DNA of 64,000 nucleotides from Cornus controversa (GCA_026545225.1 CM048846.1:34855501-34919500), one strand, 5' to 3'; positions 46,117 to 57,628 are shown, numbered from the stretch's first letter. Numbers and translations are program-made. Notes: generated by a model from the sequence alone, not told the origin.

Positions 46117-47780
46117 TGTAGGGGTTCTTTAAGTTAAAATAGATGTTACACGGATATCATTCTACAACTATGATGGAATATGGAGAAGGCTTTGCTAGGG
46201 AGGAGAAATGCAGCTAGTTTTTTTGAACTTTCTGTGAAGGTAGGTTGCCTTTCCCTTTGCCGGATTCCTTTATTTATAGCACCCACTGCGCTTGCTAGAT
46301 TAGTCCCTAGTTCAGTACCTAAAGCATAGCTCATGATGCCCTGGGTACCTAAGTGGTCAAATCCCTCTACTTGCTCTGCGACTGAAGCACAACGACGGTA
46401 GTTGGGAGTATTAATGACCGCTATCGGGTGCATTAATGGTGATAATAAGGGTCTCAAAAATGGTGTGTATTTCACAGTTCCATCAACTAGACCTATCTAG
46501 AAAAGTTAGGCTTCCTGCATTTCTCATCCTCCAAACCAAATTCCCTCAAAACATCCCATTAGATTTTTAGCTACATTAGGACAAGAGATCCCTACCAAGT
46601 TTCTCTTGCCTCGAGATGAAGTTTGGTCATCCCCTGAGGGTCTTGAGTGGTGTTTGAGGTGTTCTCGAGACTTGTTTGGGTCTGACATAGTTGTCAGAGT
46701 TTTGAATGGTACTCAAGGTGTTCGAGGCTTGACTGGCCCGACATATCTTTTGGGGCTTTGAATGATGCTAGAGGTTTGTTTGCCTGACATATTTTTCATA
46801 GCTTTGAACGGTGCTCGAGGTTGCTCGAGGCTTGTTTGGGTCTGACATAGTTGTTAGGGTTTTGAATGGTGCTCGAGGTTGCTCGAGGCTTGTTTGGCCC
46901 AAAATGCTTGTCAGGGCTTTGAATGGTGCTTGAGGTTGCTCGAGGCTTGTTTGGCCCAACATGCTTGTCAGGGCTTTGAATGGTGCTCGAGGTTGCTCAA
47001 GGCTTATTTGGATCTGAAATAGTTGTCATGGTTTTGAATGGTACTCGAGGTGTTCGAGGTTTGACTGGCCCAACATGCTTGTCAGGTCTTTGAATGGTGC
47101 TCGAGGTTGCTCGAGGCTTGTTTGGCCCAACATGCTTGTCAGGGCTTTGAATGGTGCTTGAGGTTGCTTGAGGCTTGTTTGGATCTGACATAGTTGTTAG
47201 GGTTTTGAATGGTACTCAAGGTGTTCGAGGTTTGACTGGCCTGATATATCTCTCGGGGTTCTTGAATGATGCTCGAGGTATACTCGAGGCTTGTCTGCCT
47301 GACATATTTGTCAGGGCTTTGAACAGTGCTCGAGGTTGCTCGAGGCTTGTTTGGCTCAACATGTTTGTCAGGGCTTTGAGTGGTATTCGAGGTGTTCGAG
47401 GTTTGACTGGCCCGATATATCTCTCGGGGTTCTTGAATGATGCTCGAGGTATACTCGAGGCTTGTTTGCCTGACGTATTTGTCAGGGCTTTGAATGGTGC
47501 TCGAGGTTGCTCGAGGCTTGTTTGGCTCAACATGTTTCTCAGGGCTTTGAATGGTGCTCGAGGTGTGCTCGAGGCTTGCCTGCCTGATGTCTTTATCAGG
47601 GCTTTAAATAGTGCTCGAGGTTGCTTGAGGCTTGACTGGCCCACTGTATTCGTCAGGGCTTTGAATTGGTACTTGCTTTGTCGTCAAATCTTGACCTTTC
47701 CCAGAGTGACATGGCTACCACGTTGAGTATTTTGACTTTTCCAATATTGGTCTGTAATCTTGGAGTACGTGACACCTACA
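46117..47780 (-). repeat. Tat-2 5' LTR
   Basis: 1664 bp, TG...CA. The right two thirds are an array of 57-bp units (46640-47670). Confidence 0.92.
46640..47670. repeat. 57-bp tandem repeats in Tat-2 LTR
   Basis: About 18 imperfect units of 57 bp, each built on GCTCGAGGTTGCTCGAGGC, then TTGTTTGGCCCAACATG and GTCAGGGCTTTGAATGGT. The other LTR holds about 16 units at 33960-34360 and 35775-36290. Frames through the array encode regular Leu/Arg or Gln/Pro strings and are not genes. Confidence 0.9.
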
Positions 47781-47785
47781 ACCTA

Positions 47786-48727
47786 TAAGCACAAAAAAAA
47801 AACTAAGAAATTTACTAAAGCCAATTTTAAAGTGAGATCATTAATCTAAAGAGATCATTATGTGCTTTTGAAGGAAGCAAACTCACAAACACACCCAGAA
47901 TTACTTCAACATTCTTCAAGCACATCATGGAGCAAGAGAGAACACATCAGAGTCGAATGAAAAAACATTAGACTTGGGAGGATTCCTTAGAGCAACTATA
48001 TGCATGTAAAATTATATGCATTTCTTTTCTGTACATAAAGAAACACCACCAAAAAATATAAATAAACTTGAATAATGTGTGTTTAGACAGGAAATTAAAT
48101 TCAGATTTTGACAGGCAAAAATAAAAATAAAGATAACACATCTGGTCTGAATGTTTTGACAGGCAACTAAATTCAGATTTTACAAGCTCGATGGCACCAG
48201 TCTCATTAGACGACATTATTAGTTCTTTAACTAATATTTTCACTACAGGAAGTGGATATATACAAGTCTAGAACAGAAGATCTTACTAATGCAATTTCAC
48301 AGATAATCATGTAAGATTTTTTATGTCATGATTGACCTTAGGCTATAGATGACACCAATCAAATTATAAACCAGGTTAAGTGTCCTGACCCTAGTTGAGT
48401 CTTCACAAGAAGTAGCTACAACCTCTTAACAATTGCAACATCATGATTCTTTGCTATTGACTTTTAATATCTTACAACCAATTGCAAAGGAAAAAAAGAA
48501 TTAAATAAGTTCCACCAAACCAATTAATTAATAATCATCAAAGAGAAGTCAATTCTTTTTCACTAACTTTGTTATATTTTTACTTGGTCCAAAGATCTAT
48601 TTGCATTAATTAAACTTCCTCAACTTCACTTCTTCCTAATCAGAAGACTCATTCCTAACCTTCTTCTCTATATTAGGCCACACTACTCCAAATTAAGGGT
48701 AAGCCTGTGCGTCATTGCTTCTAAAAA
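47786..48727. other. Flank between Tat-2 and the PGG gene
   Basis: AT-rich, no gene recognised. Contains a CACTACAGGAA word at 48241 that is not an inverted CACTA terminus. The last 100 bases are the presumed promoter and 5' leader of the PGG gene. Confidence 0.5.
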
Positions 48728-49213
48728 ATGGCTAATCCTCCTGAAAATACAAGGAATGGTTGGTTCAGATTGTGGTATAAGGAGGAAAGGGACTCTCCAA
48801 GTGACACCCGAAATCTGCTACTAATAGTGGCTGCACTGATTGCAGCAGTGACATTCCAAGACGGGGTCAACCCACCCGGTGGTGTCTGGCAAGATGACCG
48901 CGATGGTCATAAAGTAGGACGCGCAATCTATGCATCTTAAAGACAAGAATTCTATGTCTTCTTGATTACAAACACCTTAGCTCTTTCCACCTCCATCCTC
49001 ATCCTTTTATCTCTCACTTATAGGTTCCCTTCCCATTTTGAAATATGGGTTGCCACTGCTTCAATGATTGTAACTTATGCATCTGTAGTATTCGCTATTG
49101 CACCTGATGAATCTGTACGGTTTCGCTATGTTTTGGTTGCAGTATCTGTGCCTTTTATAGTGCAGATGATCAATGGGATAATAGCCATGCTGGGAATCAT
49201 TCTGGGTGTTTAA
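48728..49213 (+). pseudogene. PGG-domain membrane protein gene with one nonsense codon
   Basis: A 161-codon single-exon frame starting MANPPENTRNGWF. It contains the PGG domain of plant ankyrin-PGG proteins: LLLIVAALIAAVTFQDGVNP followed by PGGVW and GRAIYAS. Then come hydrophobic stretches (NTLALSTSILILLSLTYRF, then IWVATASMIVTYASVVFAIA, then a third ending near IIAMLGIILGV), giving about four membrane segments. No ankyrin repeats precede it; short PGG-only proteins exist. The codon at 48938-48940 is TAA where CAA (Gln) is expected, and the frame is intact before and after. So it is a recent pseudogene, a segregating null allele or a sequence error. The only host-type gene here outside a transposon. 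Confidence 0.85.
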
Positions 49214-49719
49214 CCCTAGAGCAATTGTACAAAAGTGAGATTACGAAAACTAGAGCAGAAATGATGAGGAATGAGGGCAAGCCACTTGGTACAAAAAATG
49301 AAAGAAGGGAGGGAGGGAATGAATGTGAGCTGCAATAGAAGAAACTGAATAGTTGGCATCTAATAAAATGTTAAGAGTTGCTGGCCCATCATCCTGGCTG
49401 GAACTATATTGACTTTAAAAGCCTCTCACAAACACGGTGTCGCATTTAGGTGGGGGGCAATATTATCTTGGTAACAAGTAACTGTGATTAATAGATTACG
49501 TTGGGGGTCCAAAGCACCTCGTCCTGCATAGTGACGATGTGGTGACCCTTGTGGGCGGGTGTGATGTGGGCGGGTGCGAGACACTGGGCGAGCTACCACA
49601 CTGGCAGGCTACAGGGTGCTCAATCCCACATCGCCTGGGTGTGGAATGGGGAAGTATTATATGTATGTTTATCACCCTTCTATGACACAACGCGTTTTAA
49701 AGCCGTGATGGTTGTGAAC

Positions 49720-49791
49720 CCACCAGAACTCCACAGTTAAGCGTGCTTAGCTGGGAGTAGTACCAGGATGGGTGACCCCCTGGGAAGTCTC
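49720..49791 (+). ncRNA. 5S-rRNA-derived segment in Cassandra LTR 1
   Basis: Contains the internal RNA polymerase III promoter parts of plant 5S genes: A box AGTTAAGCGTGCTT (49735-49748), intermediate element GGATGGGTGACC (49766-49777) and C box CTGGGAAGTCT (49780-49790). About the last 70 of the usual 120 bases are recognisable; the upstream part is diverged. Could be transcribed by pol III; not shown. Confidence 0.85.
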
Positions 49792-50098
49792 TGGTCCGGG
49801 GGAACCAAAAGCGGACAATATTGTGTCGGGATAGGGTGGGGCGTTACAAATGGTATCAGAGCCTGACCCATCCGGAAGTGTGCCGACGGGGACGTCGGGC
49901 CTCCTAGGGGGTGGATTGTGGTGACCCTTGTGGGCGGGTGTGATGTGGGAGGGTGCGAGACACTGGGCGAGCTACCACACTGGCAGGCTACAGGGTGCTC
50001 AATCCCACATCGCCTGGGTGTGGAATGGGGAAGTATTATATGTATGTTTATCACCCTTCTATGACACAACGCGTTTTAAAGCCGTGATGGTTGTGAAC

Positions 50099-50170
50099 CC
50101 ACCAGAACTCCACAGTTAAGCGTGCTTAGCTGGGAGTAGTACCAGGATGGGTGACCCCCGAGGAAGCCTC
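50099..50170 (+). ncRNA. 5S-rRNA-derived segment in Cassandra LTR 2
   Basis: Same segment as in LTR 1, but the C-box region reads CCGAGGAAGCC instead of CTGGGAAGTC, so this copy's pol III promoter is probably weaker. Confidence 0.8.
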
Positions 50171-50232
50171 TGGTCCGGGGGAACCAAAAGCGGAAAATAT
50201 TGTGTCGGGATAGGGTGGGGCGTTACAGACGA

Positions 50233-51640
50233 GGTACTATATTTTCTTGTTAATTACTAGTTAGTTCTGAATTCATCTTAACATCATAATAATGTACCTA
50301 CTGTTTTAGTTTTGCAGGATGAACTCAACTAATCAACACTGGCAAGTGGGTAATTAGGCTTTTCTTTTATTCAAAGATTCTTTATTTGTTTGGGCAAGCA
50401 ATTTTTCAGTGACTGAAAGATGAGAAACGGTCAAAATAATCATCTGGGTGTTGCCTTTTTTGTTTTTAATGTAGACAGAAGTAAAGAACTAATGTGTACT
50501 CATTACTAGAGTGATAGAAAGAAATATTGTAATTGAAATTTGTAAGCTTCATCTGTGTTGTTGCTAATGATTTTATTGAAAAAGATAGTATATTTTGATT
50601 ATCCCCCATCAACTGTTGTTTGCTTTACCTTTATTCTGTGTGGTGATCAATGAACTACAAAAGCATAGGACAATTTTACAGATTTGGCAGGCAACCTTGG
50701 GAGGGAAGCCAAAATTTAGACTCCTCGTTTGGAGAAATGTTATGTCACAATTTCCTTTTGCTTTATAAGTTACCTTTAGTCATATTTTGTCTCCTAAGGA
50801 CCATAGAAAAATAAGTAGAAGAGACAACAAAATTGTTGGAGTTGACAATCTTATATTTGCAAATGATACTGAACTCAAAGAAGAGAGCCCAAGGCACTCC
50901 ATTTCTTTTATGCATATCATATCACTTAAAAAGTGCAAGTCATTGTAAAGGGGAGAGTTCTGCTAAAAGGAGTGACTAACACTTGGCTAGATCAGGATGA
51001 ATACGCTGGAATGAAGTAGCTGTATTGAAGAAGCAGTCTGACCAAATGATGAAAGAGAGTATGTAGAAACAGATTTAAGATGTATAGAAGAAAGAGCCGA
51101 GGGAGAGATGGGAGAGAGAGAAAGCAAGTATGACTGAGAGAGGGAGGGGGGTCAGAGTTGACTAATCGCCTTCACACCATGGGGTATTTATAGACCTTAG
51201 GTATGAGCCTTTGACAGCTGTCATCCTACATGGCACGAGCTCATCATGCCACGTGTCCCTTCCTTTGTCATACTTGGTTGAAACCATGGGCATCCCTTCC
51301 ATGATCGTGGGTAAGTATTATGCACTGTCCTATTTACAGCACAATACATAATACCCCTTGCGAGTCATACAATTATGCTTTAGACCTCAACGAGCCTTTC
51401 TCTTAATCCTCCATTCCACACTCGACCCATCTTCCCAACTGGAGTCATGACGCCGTACGTTCCGTTATGACACCCTAACCGCCTGAGTCATATCATAGTG
51501 CGCTTCTGTGCCAGAAATGACCCGCGGGTCCTATGGCTTTATACAAGCTCCATCCCATCAAGACTAGAAGTAACGTCGTGACAAGCTACTTTCCATCTTG
51601 AAGAGAAGAGCTGGTAGTCCTCCATATGGTGGTCCCTGCT
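50233..51640. other. No gene recognised
   Basis: Mixed sequence with no coding region I can support. A TTTTGCAG|GATG acceptor-like site near 50316 and a reverse-oriented TATAAATA (about 51183-51190) within sequence of LTR-like appearance are the only signals. Confidence 0.45.
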
Positions 51641-54500
51641 TGTAATACTCCAAAAAATTTAGATGTCTATTATTTTAAAGAAATTGAATTTCTTTATATT
51701 ATTACTTTATTTTATTAATTCATGTGAAATATTTTTTTTCTATAAATTATCATTGTAGGTGAGTTGCTTTTCTTTTATATATGCATCTTATCATTTTATG
51801 TGGATTGCTTAGGTTTTATAGATTCAAATCATTTCATTTAAATTTCTCTGTTTATTTTTTATCATTTTATGTGAATTGTTATTGATTGTGTGTTATTTTA
51901 TTTAAATGTTTTGGTTTGGGTTAGGGAGGAATTTGGGCTAAAATGATTGGGCTAAGGTTATGTTTAAAATGTTGGTCCAGAGTTATAATTATATTATTAT
52001 TGCTATTATTATTATTATTTTGATTTTATTTAGTTTTAGAAAAATCAATAATAGAATAATAATTAAGACAAAAAGGAAAAAAAGAAGAAATTAGGGTTTT
52101 TGCCGTCGCTTTACGAACAAAACTAAGAGAGTAAACGAAAGAGAGAAGGGAGTGATGATCGGGTGAACAAGTTGATTTGTCAAAAAAGGCAAGTTTGATT
52201 CTTCTCTTCCCCTTTGAATCCGTATGTATAGTCTAGGTTTAAGAATTTGGTTTATATTAAAAATTTGTTTAGAATTGTATTTTGTTTTGTTGCTTCTTAT
52301 GGATAAATTTCATGAAAATTTATTATGTTAAATTGTATATAGAAGTATAGATATATATACATAAGAACATATGCATATATATATTTCATGTATGTGTAAA
52401 TTGTATAGGAATCTGTTTATACATGAATTTAGGATGAGAAAAGATGTTAATTTGTTAGCATTCTCTGTTGTGATTATCTACAAAACAACCCTTGATCTTT
52501 AATAAAATAGATCGTGAGAAATTTGAGTTAAAATTTTTAAATTTTGCGAAGAACCCTAGAACTTGTGAATTAGGGGTTTTTGATTCGGACAATTCTTTAT
52601 GGGGCTTTTTGTACCAATGGGTAGAGGGGATCAAGAGGAGAAGAACGGTACAAAAATCAGGCTGAACAGAGGTCGGACAAAGACGGAATCAGCGCCGAAA
52701 AATCCCCCAGCGCGACGCCATGCGCGCTGGGGAAGGCAGCCCAGCCGGCGCGTGTTCCCCACGCGCGCCACCGGCGCCGACACCGGCCGGTGACCGGAAA
52801 ATTGTTTTTGGGCCCCACTCGCGGGGGCCCACCTCTGGGTCCAATATGGGCCCATTCCGGATAGTTTTGATATTACTTTTGTATTTTTGAAAATTTTGGA
52901 AAAATTTGAAAATTGGAAAAATTATTTTTTAAAAATACTTTTATAATTCTAAAAATTCCAAAAATTTTATGTCAACTTCCTAGGAGCTTAAAGACCTTGG
53001 GGTTTAAATTTCATGTCTAAATGACTTACCATTCTCCATAAATTAATTTTTAAAGTGTCTAAAAACTGTTTTTTTAGCTTCTTTAATTTTAGAAAATGCT
53101 TAGAAATTTCCAAAAATTCCAAACTTTTTACTATAATTCTCTGGAGGCTAAGTACACTTGGGTTTAAATTTTCAACTCAAAATAATCCTTCCTTGTTGTT
53201 CAATTTATTTTTAAAGTGTCTAAAAGTTAGATTTTCAGTTTCTTTTATTTTTAGAAAATATTTTAAAATTCCAGAATATTCTAGAAAAATTTAGGTAACT
53301 TTATAGGATTAAAATGCACCTACGTTTTAAATTTCATGTAAAAATGAGTCTCCCTTGTGATTGTGTTGGTTGTGAAAGTATGCCTCAAATTATGTTTATT
53401 TTCTTTTTGCTAGAAAAATATTTTTTAAATTCCCAAAAATTCTAAAAAATTCCAAAATGATTTAATAGGGTTCTTAGCAGTAGAATAGTAGAATACACCC
53501 AGAAACCTAGATAAAAGTTAGGTTTGGACTCCCTCGTATATTTGAGTGCATTGGAGGTTGAATTGAAAATTTCTTCTATAATAGATGTTTGAGTTATTTG
53601 ATTCACTTGAATGTATTTTTCTTTCAGGATATAAATGCCCATCAAATACCTGATTATGGTTCACTTGTGGATGATTTGTCATATGGTGATAATTGCATAG
53701 CAGATAATTTAAATTTGTAGTTTGTGCAAATTAAAAATCATAATGCATCTTGTTTATTTATTATTTCATATTGGGAATGCATCTGTATTTTTTATTTGGC
53801 ATGTAAGGATTGACCGGCGTGTCAGGATCGCCCATACCTAATAAGGTATCTATACGTTTTATTTGGCATGTAAGGATTGCCCGGCGTGTCAGGATCGCCC
53901 ATACCTAATAAGGTATCTATACTTTTATTTGGCATGTAAGGATTGCCCGGCGTGTCAGGATCGCCATACCTAATAAGGTATTCACGCATTATATTTGACA
54001 TATCATGATTGCATAGATTTAATAAAATGCATACATATGTATCTTTATTTGTGAACGTAAAGAAGGTGATCGTTTTTACATAGTAAGGGTTGTTGAGGAA
54101 ATATATGAGATGATTTGTATCTTTAAAAGCATGAACTGAATAAGGAATAATCTGAATGGTTGCACGTATATCTATCTCTTGTATCCCTCACATTGAGGGT
54201 ATATATATTGGTTCTCTGATTGGGATGTAGTAGATAAAGTTTGCTCGTGGGTTTAACCCACTTTGTTGATATTTCAGGTCCCAGGCAGTTTCCCCCGCGA
54301 GGATAGAGTACTAGGGTTGGTTGTGGCAGACATCTACTCTCATCGGTCACAGGGTAGGAACCTATCTTATTATTCAGGAGTCAGACTATGAACTCGTGTA
54401 GAGGTTTTGGTTGATGGTTTTAAATTAAAGTGTTAAACTTTTGATCATTCTGGTTAAGGGGTCCTTGGTTTACGGGACTTCCAAAGTGTGTTACCAGACA
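51641..54500 (+). mobile_element. Probable LTR sequence, ends unresolved
   Basis: Begins TGTAATACTCC, a common start of plant gypsy LTRs, and runs through non-coding sequence with a GC-rich island (52680-52850), a triple tandem repeat (53797-53995) and a segment near 54275-54310 (TTTCAGGTCCCAGGCAG). The possible end GTGTGTTACCA near 54498 has no TSD matching the left flank, so the right boundary is uncertain. No coding domain found. Confidence 0.4.
53797..53995. repeat. Triple tandem repeat, about 66 bp
   Basis: Three near-identical units each with GGCATGTAAGGATTG, CCGGCGTGTCAGGATCGCC and ATACCTAATAAGGTAT; copies begin near 53799, 53867 and 53933. The third copy is diverged at its end. Confidence 0.9.
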
Positions 54501-55743
54501 TATAATTTTTATTTATCAGTTATTTCAATTCAATGGGATCTTTTGTTCAGCTTTTAGTAGTTATTTTATTTCTTTCTTTCGTCCTCTATGCTTGTTGCTA
54601 TCAGTGGTTAACATTCATCAGGTTTTGTGTATGAGACTGGCCACCTCATGCGCGAAATTTTTTGGGGGGTATTTCATTTGGTATTTCATTTTCTGGGAAA
54701 TATACAAGTACACTTTTGAGATTCTTACTATGCAACTATCAATAGCTTTGGATTCAGTGGAAAGATATGGGACAGGCTATAGTATATTTAACTCTTGATT
54801 GCCTTTGGCGAGCTTTTTACTCCACTAGCAGTAGCAGTAGCTCATCCTGCAAACTTCTCTAATTTGGAGAGATTTGGATTAGGGTTGAACAAGGTAGTAA
54901 AGAGTGGTTGAAACCTACAGGGAATGCATTCAGTTTGTGCTCCCTTATGCTTTACCCTTGGCTATCCAAAATACATTTGGATTGTGCAGACACAAAGGTT
55001 ATGCCTACCACCATACCCATCCAGGCAGATGGGTATCGCCTTTATGGGATTGGAAATTTGAATCTCAATGAACTTGAATATTGGCCTCTGTCAGTTAGTT
55101 AGATTTATTATCCAGAGGACGCTCTCACCTGAAGTTGCTTGGTTGCTTGCAACATGCATAATGCTGAGAAACCTTTTCATTCACGGGACAGCCCTCATAA
55201 ACGTTGCATGACATTCCTTCCAAGACTTAATGCATAACCAACAGGCATTTCAAAAGGTCCCTGGTTAAAACACTAGCAGGCAAGGAAAAATAACATAAAT
55301 TAATATGACATGCCAAAACTTAGTGGTAAAAAGTTATATTATGTAAGTGACTAATTTCTAAAAACCAAAAAACCTCCCCTGAACAGGAAAAAAATCCATA
55401 TATATATATATATATATATAATAGAATAATTATGCAACAACTTATCAAAACTTGTGCAGGAGCTAAAATGTGAAGCAAACTAAATAGACTGCAAAAGAAA
55501 AACTGAATTACTACTTGTTAGCTCAGTATTAGACATTGTAAAACTAAAAAAACCAATTAAAGCACTTCACTAGTGAGTCCTGTTATATATATATATATAT
55601 ATATATACACAGGACACACACAAATGCACACATATTGTGCCTTTAGTCTTCTAGAAATAAGCTAAAAATATTTTCCAAACCTGTATGTGCTTACATAATG
55701 AGCCAAGAAAAAAAATGGAACATTTGGCTCCATATATGACAAT
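54501..55743. other. No gene recognised; TA microsatellites
   Basis: Short frames (54592-54798 and 54908-55102, plus) do not resemble a family I know. (TA)n runs at about 55398-55421 and 55584-55608. Borders the CACTA terminus. Confidence 0.5.
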
Positions 55744-55769
55744 CACTACAAGAAAATTAGTCTTTTACG

Positions 55770-56405
55770 ACGGGCCAAAACTGCCTTAAATGACTTTTTA
55801 AGGCGGACAATCGCCTGCCCTCTATTAAGGTGTTATAATTATGAAGTTTTTTTAAAGGCATGCGGAAACTTTTTAAAGGCATTCAAAAACTGCCTTTAAT
55901 AATTTCATGAACGCCTTTAAAATAATTTTTCAAGGCGGTCACTTAGTGTCTTAAAAATTGAAAATTTCAAGGCAGACCATACATGTCATAGAACTGTCAT
56001 TATTTACGGCGGTCAGTAATCGCCTTTGAAGTTGAATTATTCAAGGCGGACAATGCATGTCATAGAACTGTAAGTATTTACGACGGTCAGTTATCGCCTT
56101 AGAATCTTAATTATTAATGGCGGTTGCTGACTGCCTTCAAATACTATTTATTTACGACGTGCAATGCTTGCCTTAAAATCTAATATTAAGGGCAGCTCTG
56201 TCCCTCCTTAGAAGATAATATATTAACGGCGGTGTAACCCGCCTTAGAAGATAATATATTAACGGCGTTTGTACACCGCCGTAGAAGGTAAAATAGTAAC
56301 GACGTCTCGAACCCGCCTTAGAAGCTACCCACATCATATTATTAAGGGCGGGCTTGGCCCGCCTTAAAAGATACTATTAAGGGCGGCCAAGGTCCGCCTT
56401 AAAAA
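55770..56405. repeat. CACTA subterminal repeats
   Basis: About a dozen units alternate GGCGG-type words with CGCCTTA-type words, several as short palindromes such as AAGGGCGG...CCGCCTTA. They are presumed binding sites for the element's DNA-binding protein. Followed by a T run (56407-56424). Confidence 0.85.
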
Positions 56406-56424
56406 GTTTTTTTTTTTTTTTTTT

Positions 56425-57491
56425 GAAAATTCCTTTTTCTAATACCTCATTCTAAAAACCTATGAAACCCAATCCAAAAACCTGTGATCAATACCAACAT
56501 CAATTTGTATCGGAAGCTAAAACATTCAAGCCAAAAATACAGTTTGAATAACTTTCATCCCAACCCAAAAGTATGTGTATATCTAATTTGCGGATTCAAA
56601 GCTAGCACATTCAACATGCTTAAAAATTACAACCATTGACAAATATACAGTGAACATTTAAAAGACGAATATTCTAGCTACAAATGAAATTAAGTAAAAC
56701 AATAAACCCAAGGCAACGTTTGATACCTTTAAGTGCTTCAGTAATTGCATCTGATGTCACCTTCTTTGAACCTTCAAATGCTAAGAAGAACCATTCATTT
56801 TTATTGGATTCTAAATGCATATTGATTCTCTATGATCAAAAGGTTAATAACGTTCCAATATGTTGCAAAGGGGGTCTGAAAAGCTAGGCTTACCCAAAAA
56901 GTAAATATTATGCATAACTCCTATGGTGAAGGCACATAGTTTCCATCTCACCTATGCTAAAGATGCCTCTGCTCTTTCATTGCATTTTCTGCCAAGTAAA
57001 TGAAAACCAAAGTAATTCTTCGTCAATAAACTATTAATAATTGTGTCTTGATTTTTAATTTCTTTTAGCTAAGTTTAAGTCCTGTACAACAAGAAGGATA
57101 ACATTTTTTTTTGGGTGGATGGGTGGGGGTGTTAAATAAATACCCACTAACCAGTCCCAAATCCACCAAACTTTTCAAGCTACAAGTAAAGAAGACAAAT
57201 TTGGCTGGGAAGTTTAACTTGAATGATGCATACAAAAATACCAAAACTGTCAACTCCAGGGTAGACACTTCCAAAACATATCCATATATCCACAATTTAA
57301 AAAATAAATAAATAATATGCGTTACGAAGAAAGAAGTATCTTTAAAACTTTTAATGGTTAAATCATTGACAATGCAATCGATGCAGGTGCCTCAATATAT
57401 ATCTTTGTTATTATATGCTAAACATGGTCTTCGCTTCTCAAGCCTAAAGCAGTGTAATTTCTCAAATCTGCACAAAAGGACATGAGGAAAC
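56425..57491. other. CACTA interior, no gene recognised
   Basis: AT-rich. A minus-strand stretch near 56700-56850 reads like coding sequence (KNEWFFLAFEGSKKV), but I recognise no family. Confidence 0.4.
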
Positions 57492-57628
57492 TCATACAAG
57501 ACCCTTTTCTTTGAAGACATCCAGCATTGCAGCTCCTATCTTTGCTGGAGATTCAACCACTGTCACCCCAGCTTCTCTGAGGGTCTTAATTTTGTCTTGT
57601 GCTGTACCCTTTCCTCCTGATACTATAG
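57492..57628 (-). pseudogene. Captured last exon of succinyl-CoA ligase alpha subunit
   Basis: Minus-strand exon of 137 nt with an AG acceptor directly upstream (GTATGCAG|CTATAG) and a TGA stop at 57494-57492. It encodes IVSGGKGTAQDKIKTLREAG, then VTVVESPAKIGAAML and a short end ...EKGLV. This is the C-terminus of mitochondrial succinate-CoA ligase (ADP-forming) alpha subunit of the TCA cycle. The phosphorylated active-site His lies in the GHAGA motif just before this exon and is missing, as are all other exons. Frame and stop are intact. It lies inside the CACTA, same strand as the transposase, 1788 nt from the last clear transposase donor. Confidence 0.87.

Larger units (their letters stand above)
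33435..47780 (-). mobile_element. Tat-2: Ty3/gypsy Tat-lineage element, minus strand
   Basis: Terminal repeats 33435-36396 (left, containing a nested solo LTR) and 46117-47780 (right), TSD ACCTA on both sides (33430-33434, 47781-47785). Gag, protease, RT, RNase H, second RNase H and integrase read leftwards from 46080 to 40173; a plus-strand gene (36646-39995) lies antisense in the 3' part. Gag and protease share one frame with in-frame stops, RT is in another frame, integrase in a third. Better preserved than Tat-1 but not active. Confidence 0.92.
49538..50227 (+). mobile_element. Cassandra TRIM retrotransposon
   Basis: Two 311-bp LTRs (49538-49848, 49917-50227), TG...CA, with TSD GACGA (49533-49537, 50228-50232) and a 68-bp internal domain. 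The internal domain has a TGGTATCAGAGC primer binding site (initiator tRNA-Met type, 49851-49862) and a G-rich tract before the second LTR. The LTRs carry a 5S-rRNA-derived segment, the defining property of Cassandra elements. No coding capacity; must be mobilised in trans. Confidence 0.95.

Noticed and set aside
47175..47726. 183-codon frame through the Tat-2 LTR
   Set aside because: The 57-bp unit is divisible by three, so frames stay open through the array; not a gene.
48241..48256. CACTACAGGAA as the second CACTA terminus
   Set aside because: It is in the same orientation as the end at 32304 rather than inverted, and no subterminal repeats flank it.
49720..49791. Genuine 5S rRNA gene
   Set aside because: Only the 3' part is recognisable, and it lies inside both LTRs of an element with a TSD; a Cassandra component, not a host 5S gene.
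56684..56887. Coding-looking stretch near 56700-56850 (minus, KNEWFFLAFEGSKKV)
   Set aside because: No family recognised and no clear splice borders; could be another captured exon but unsupported.
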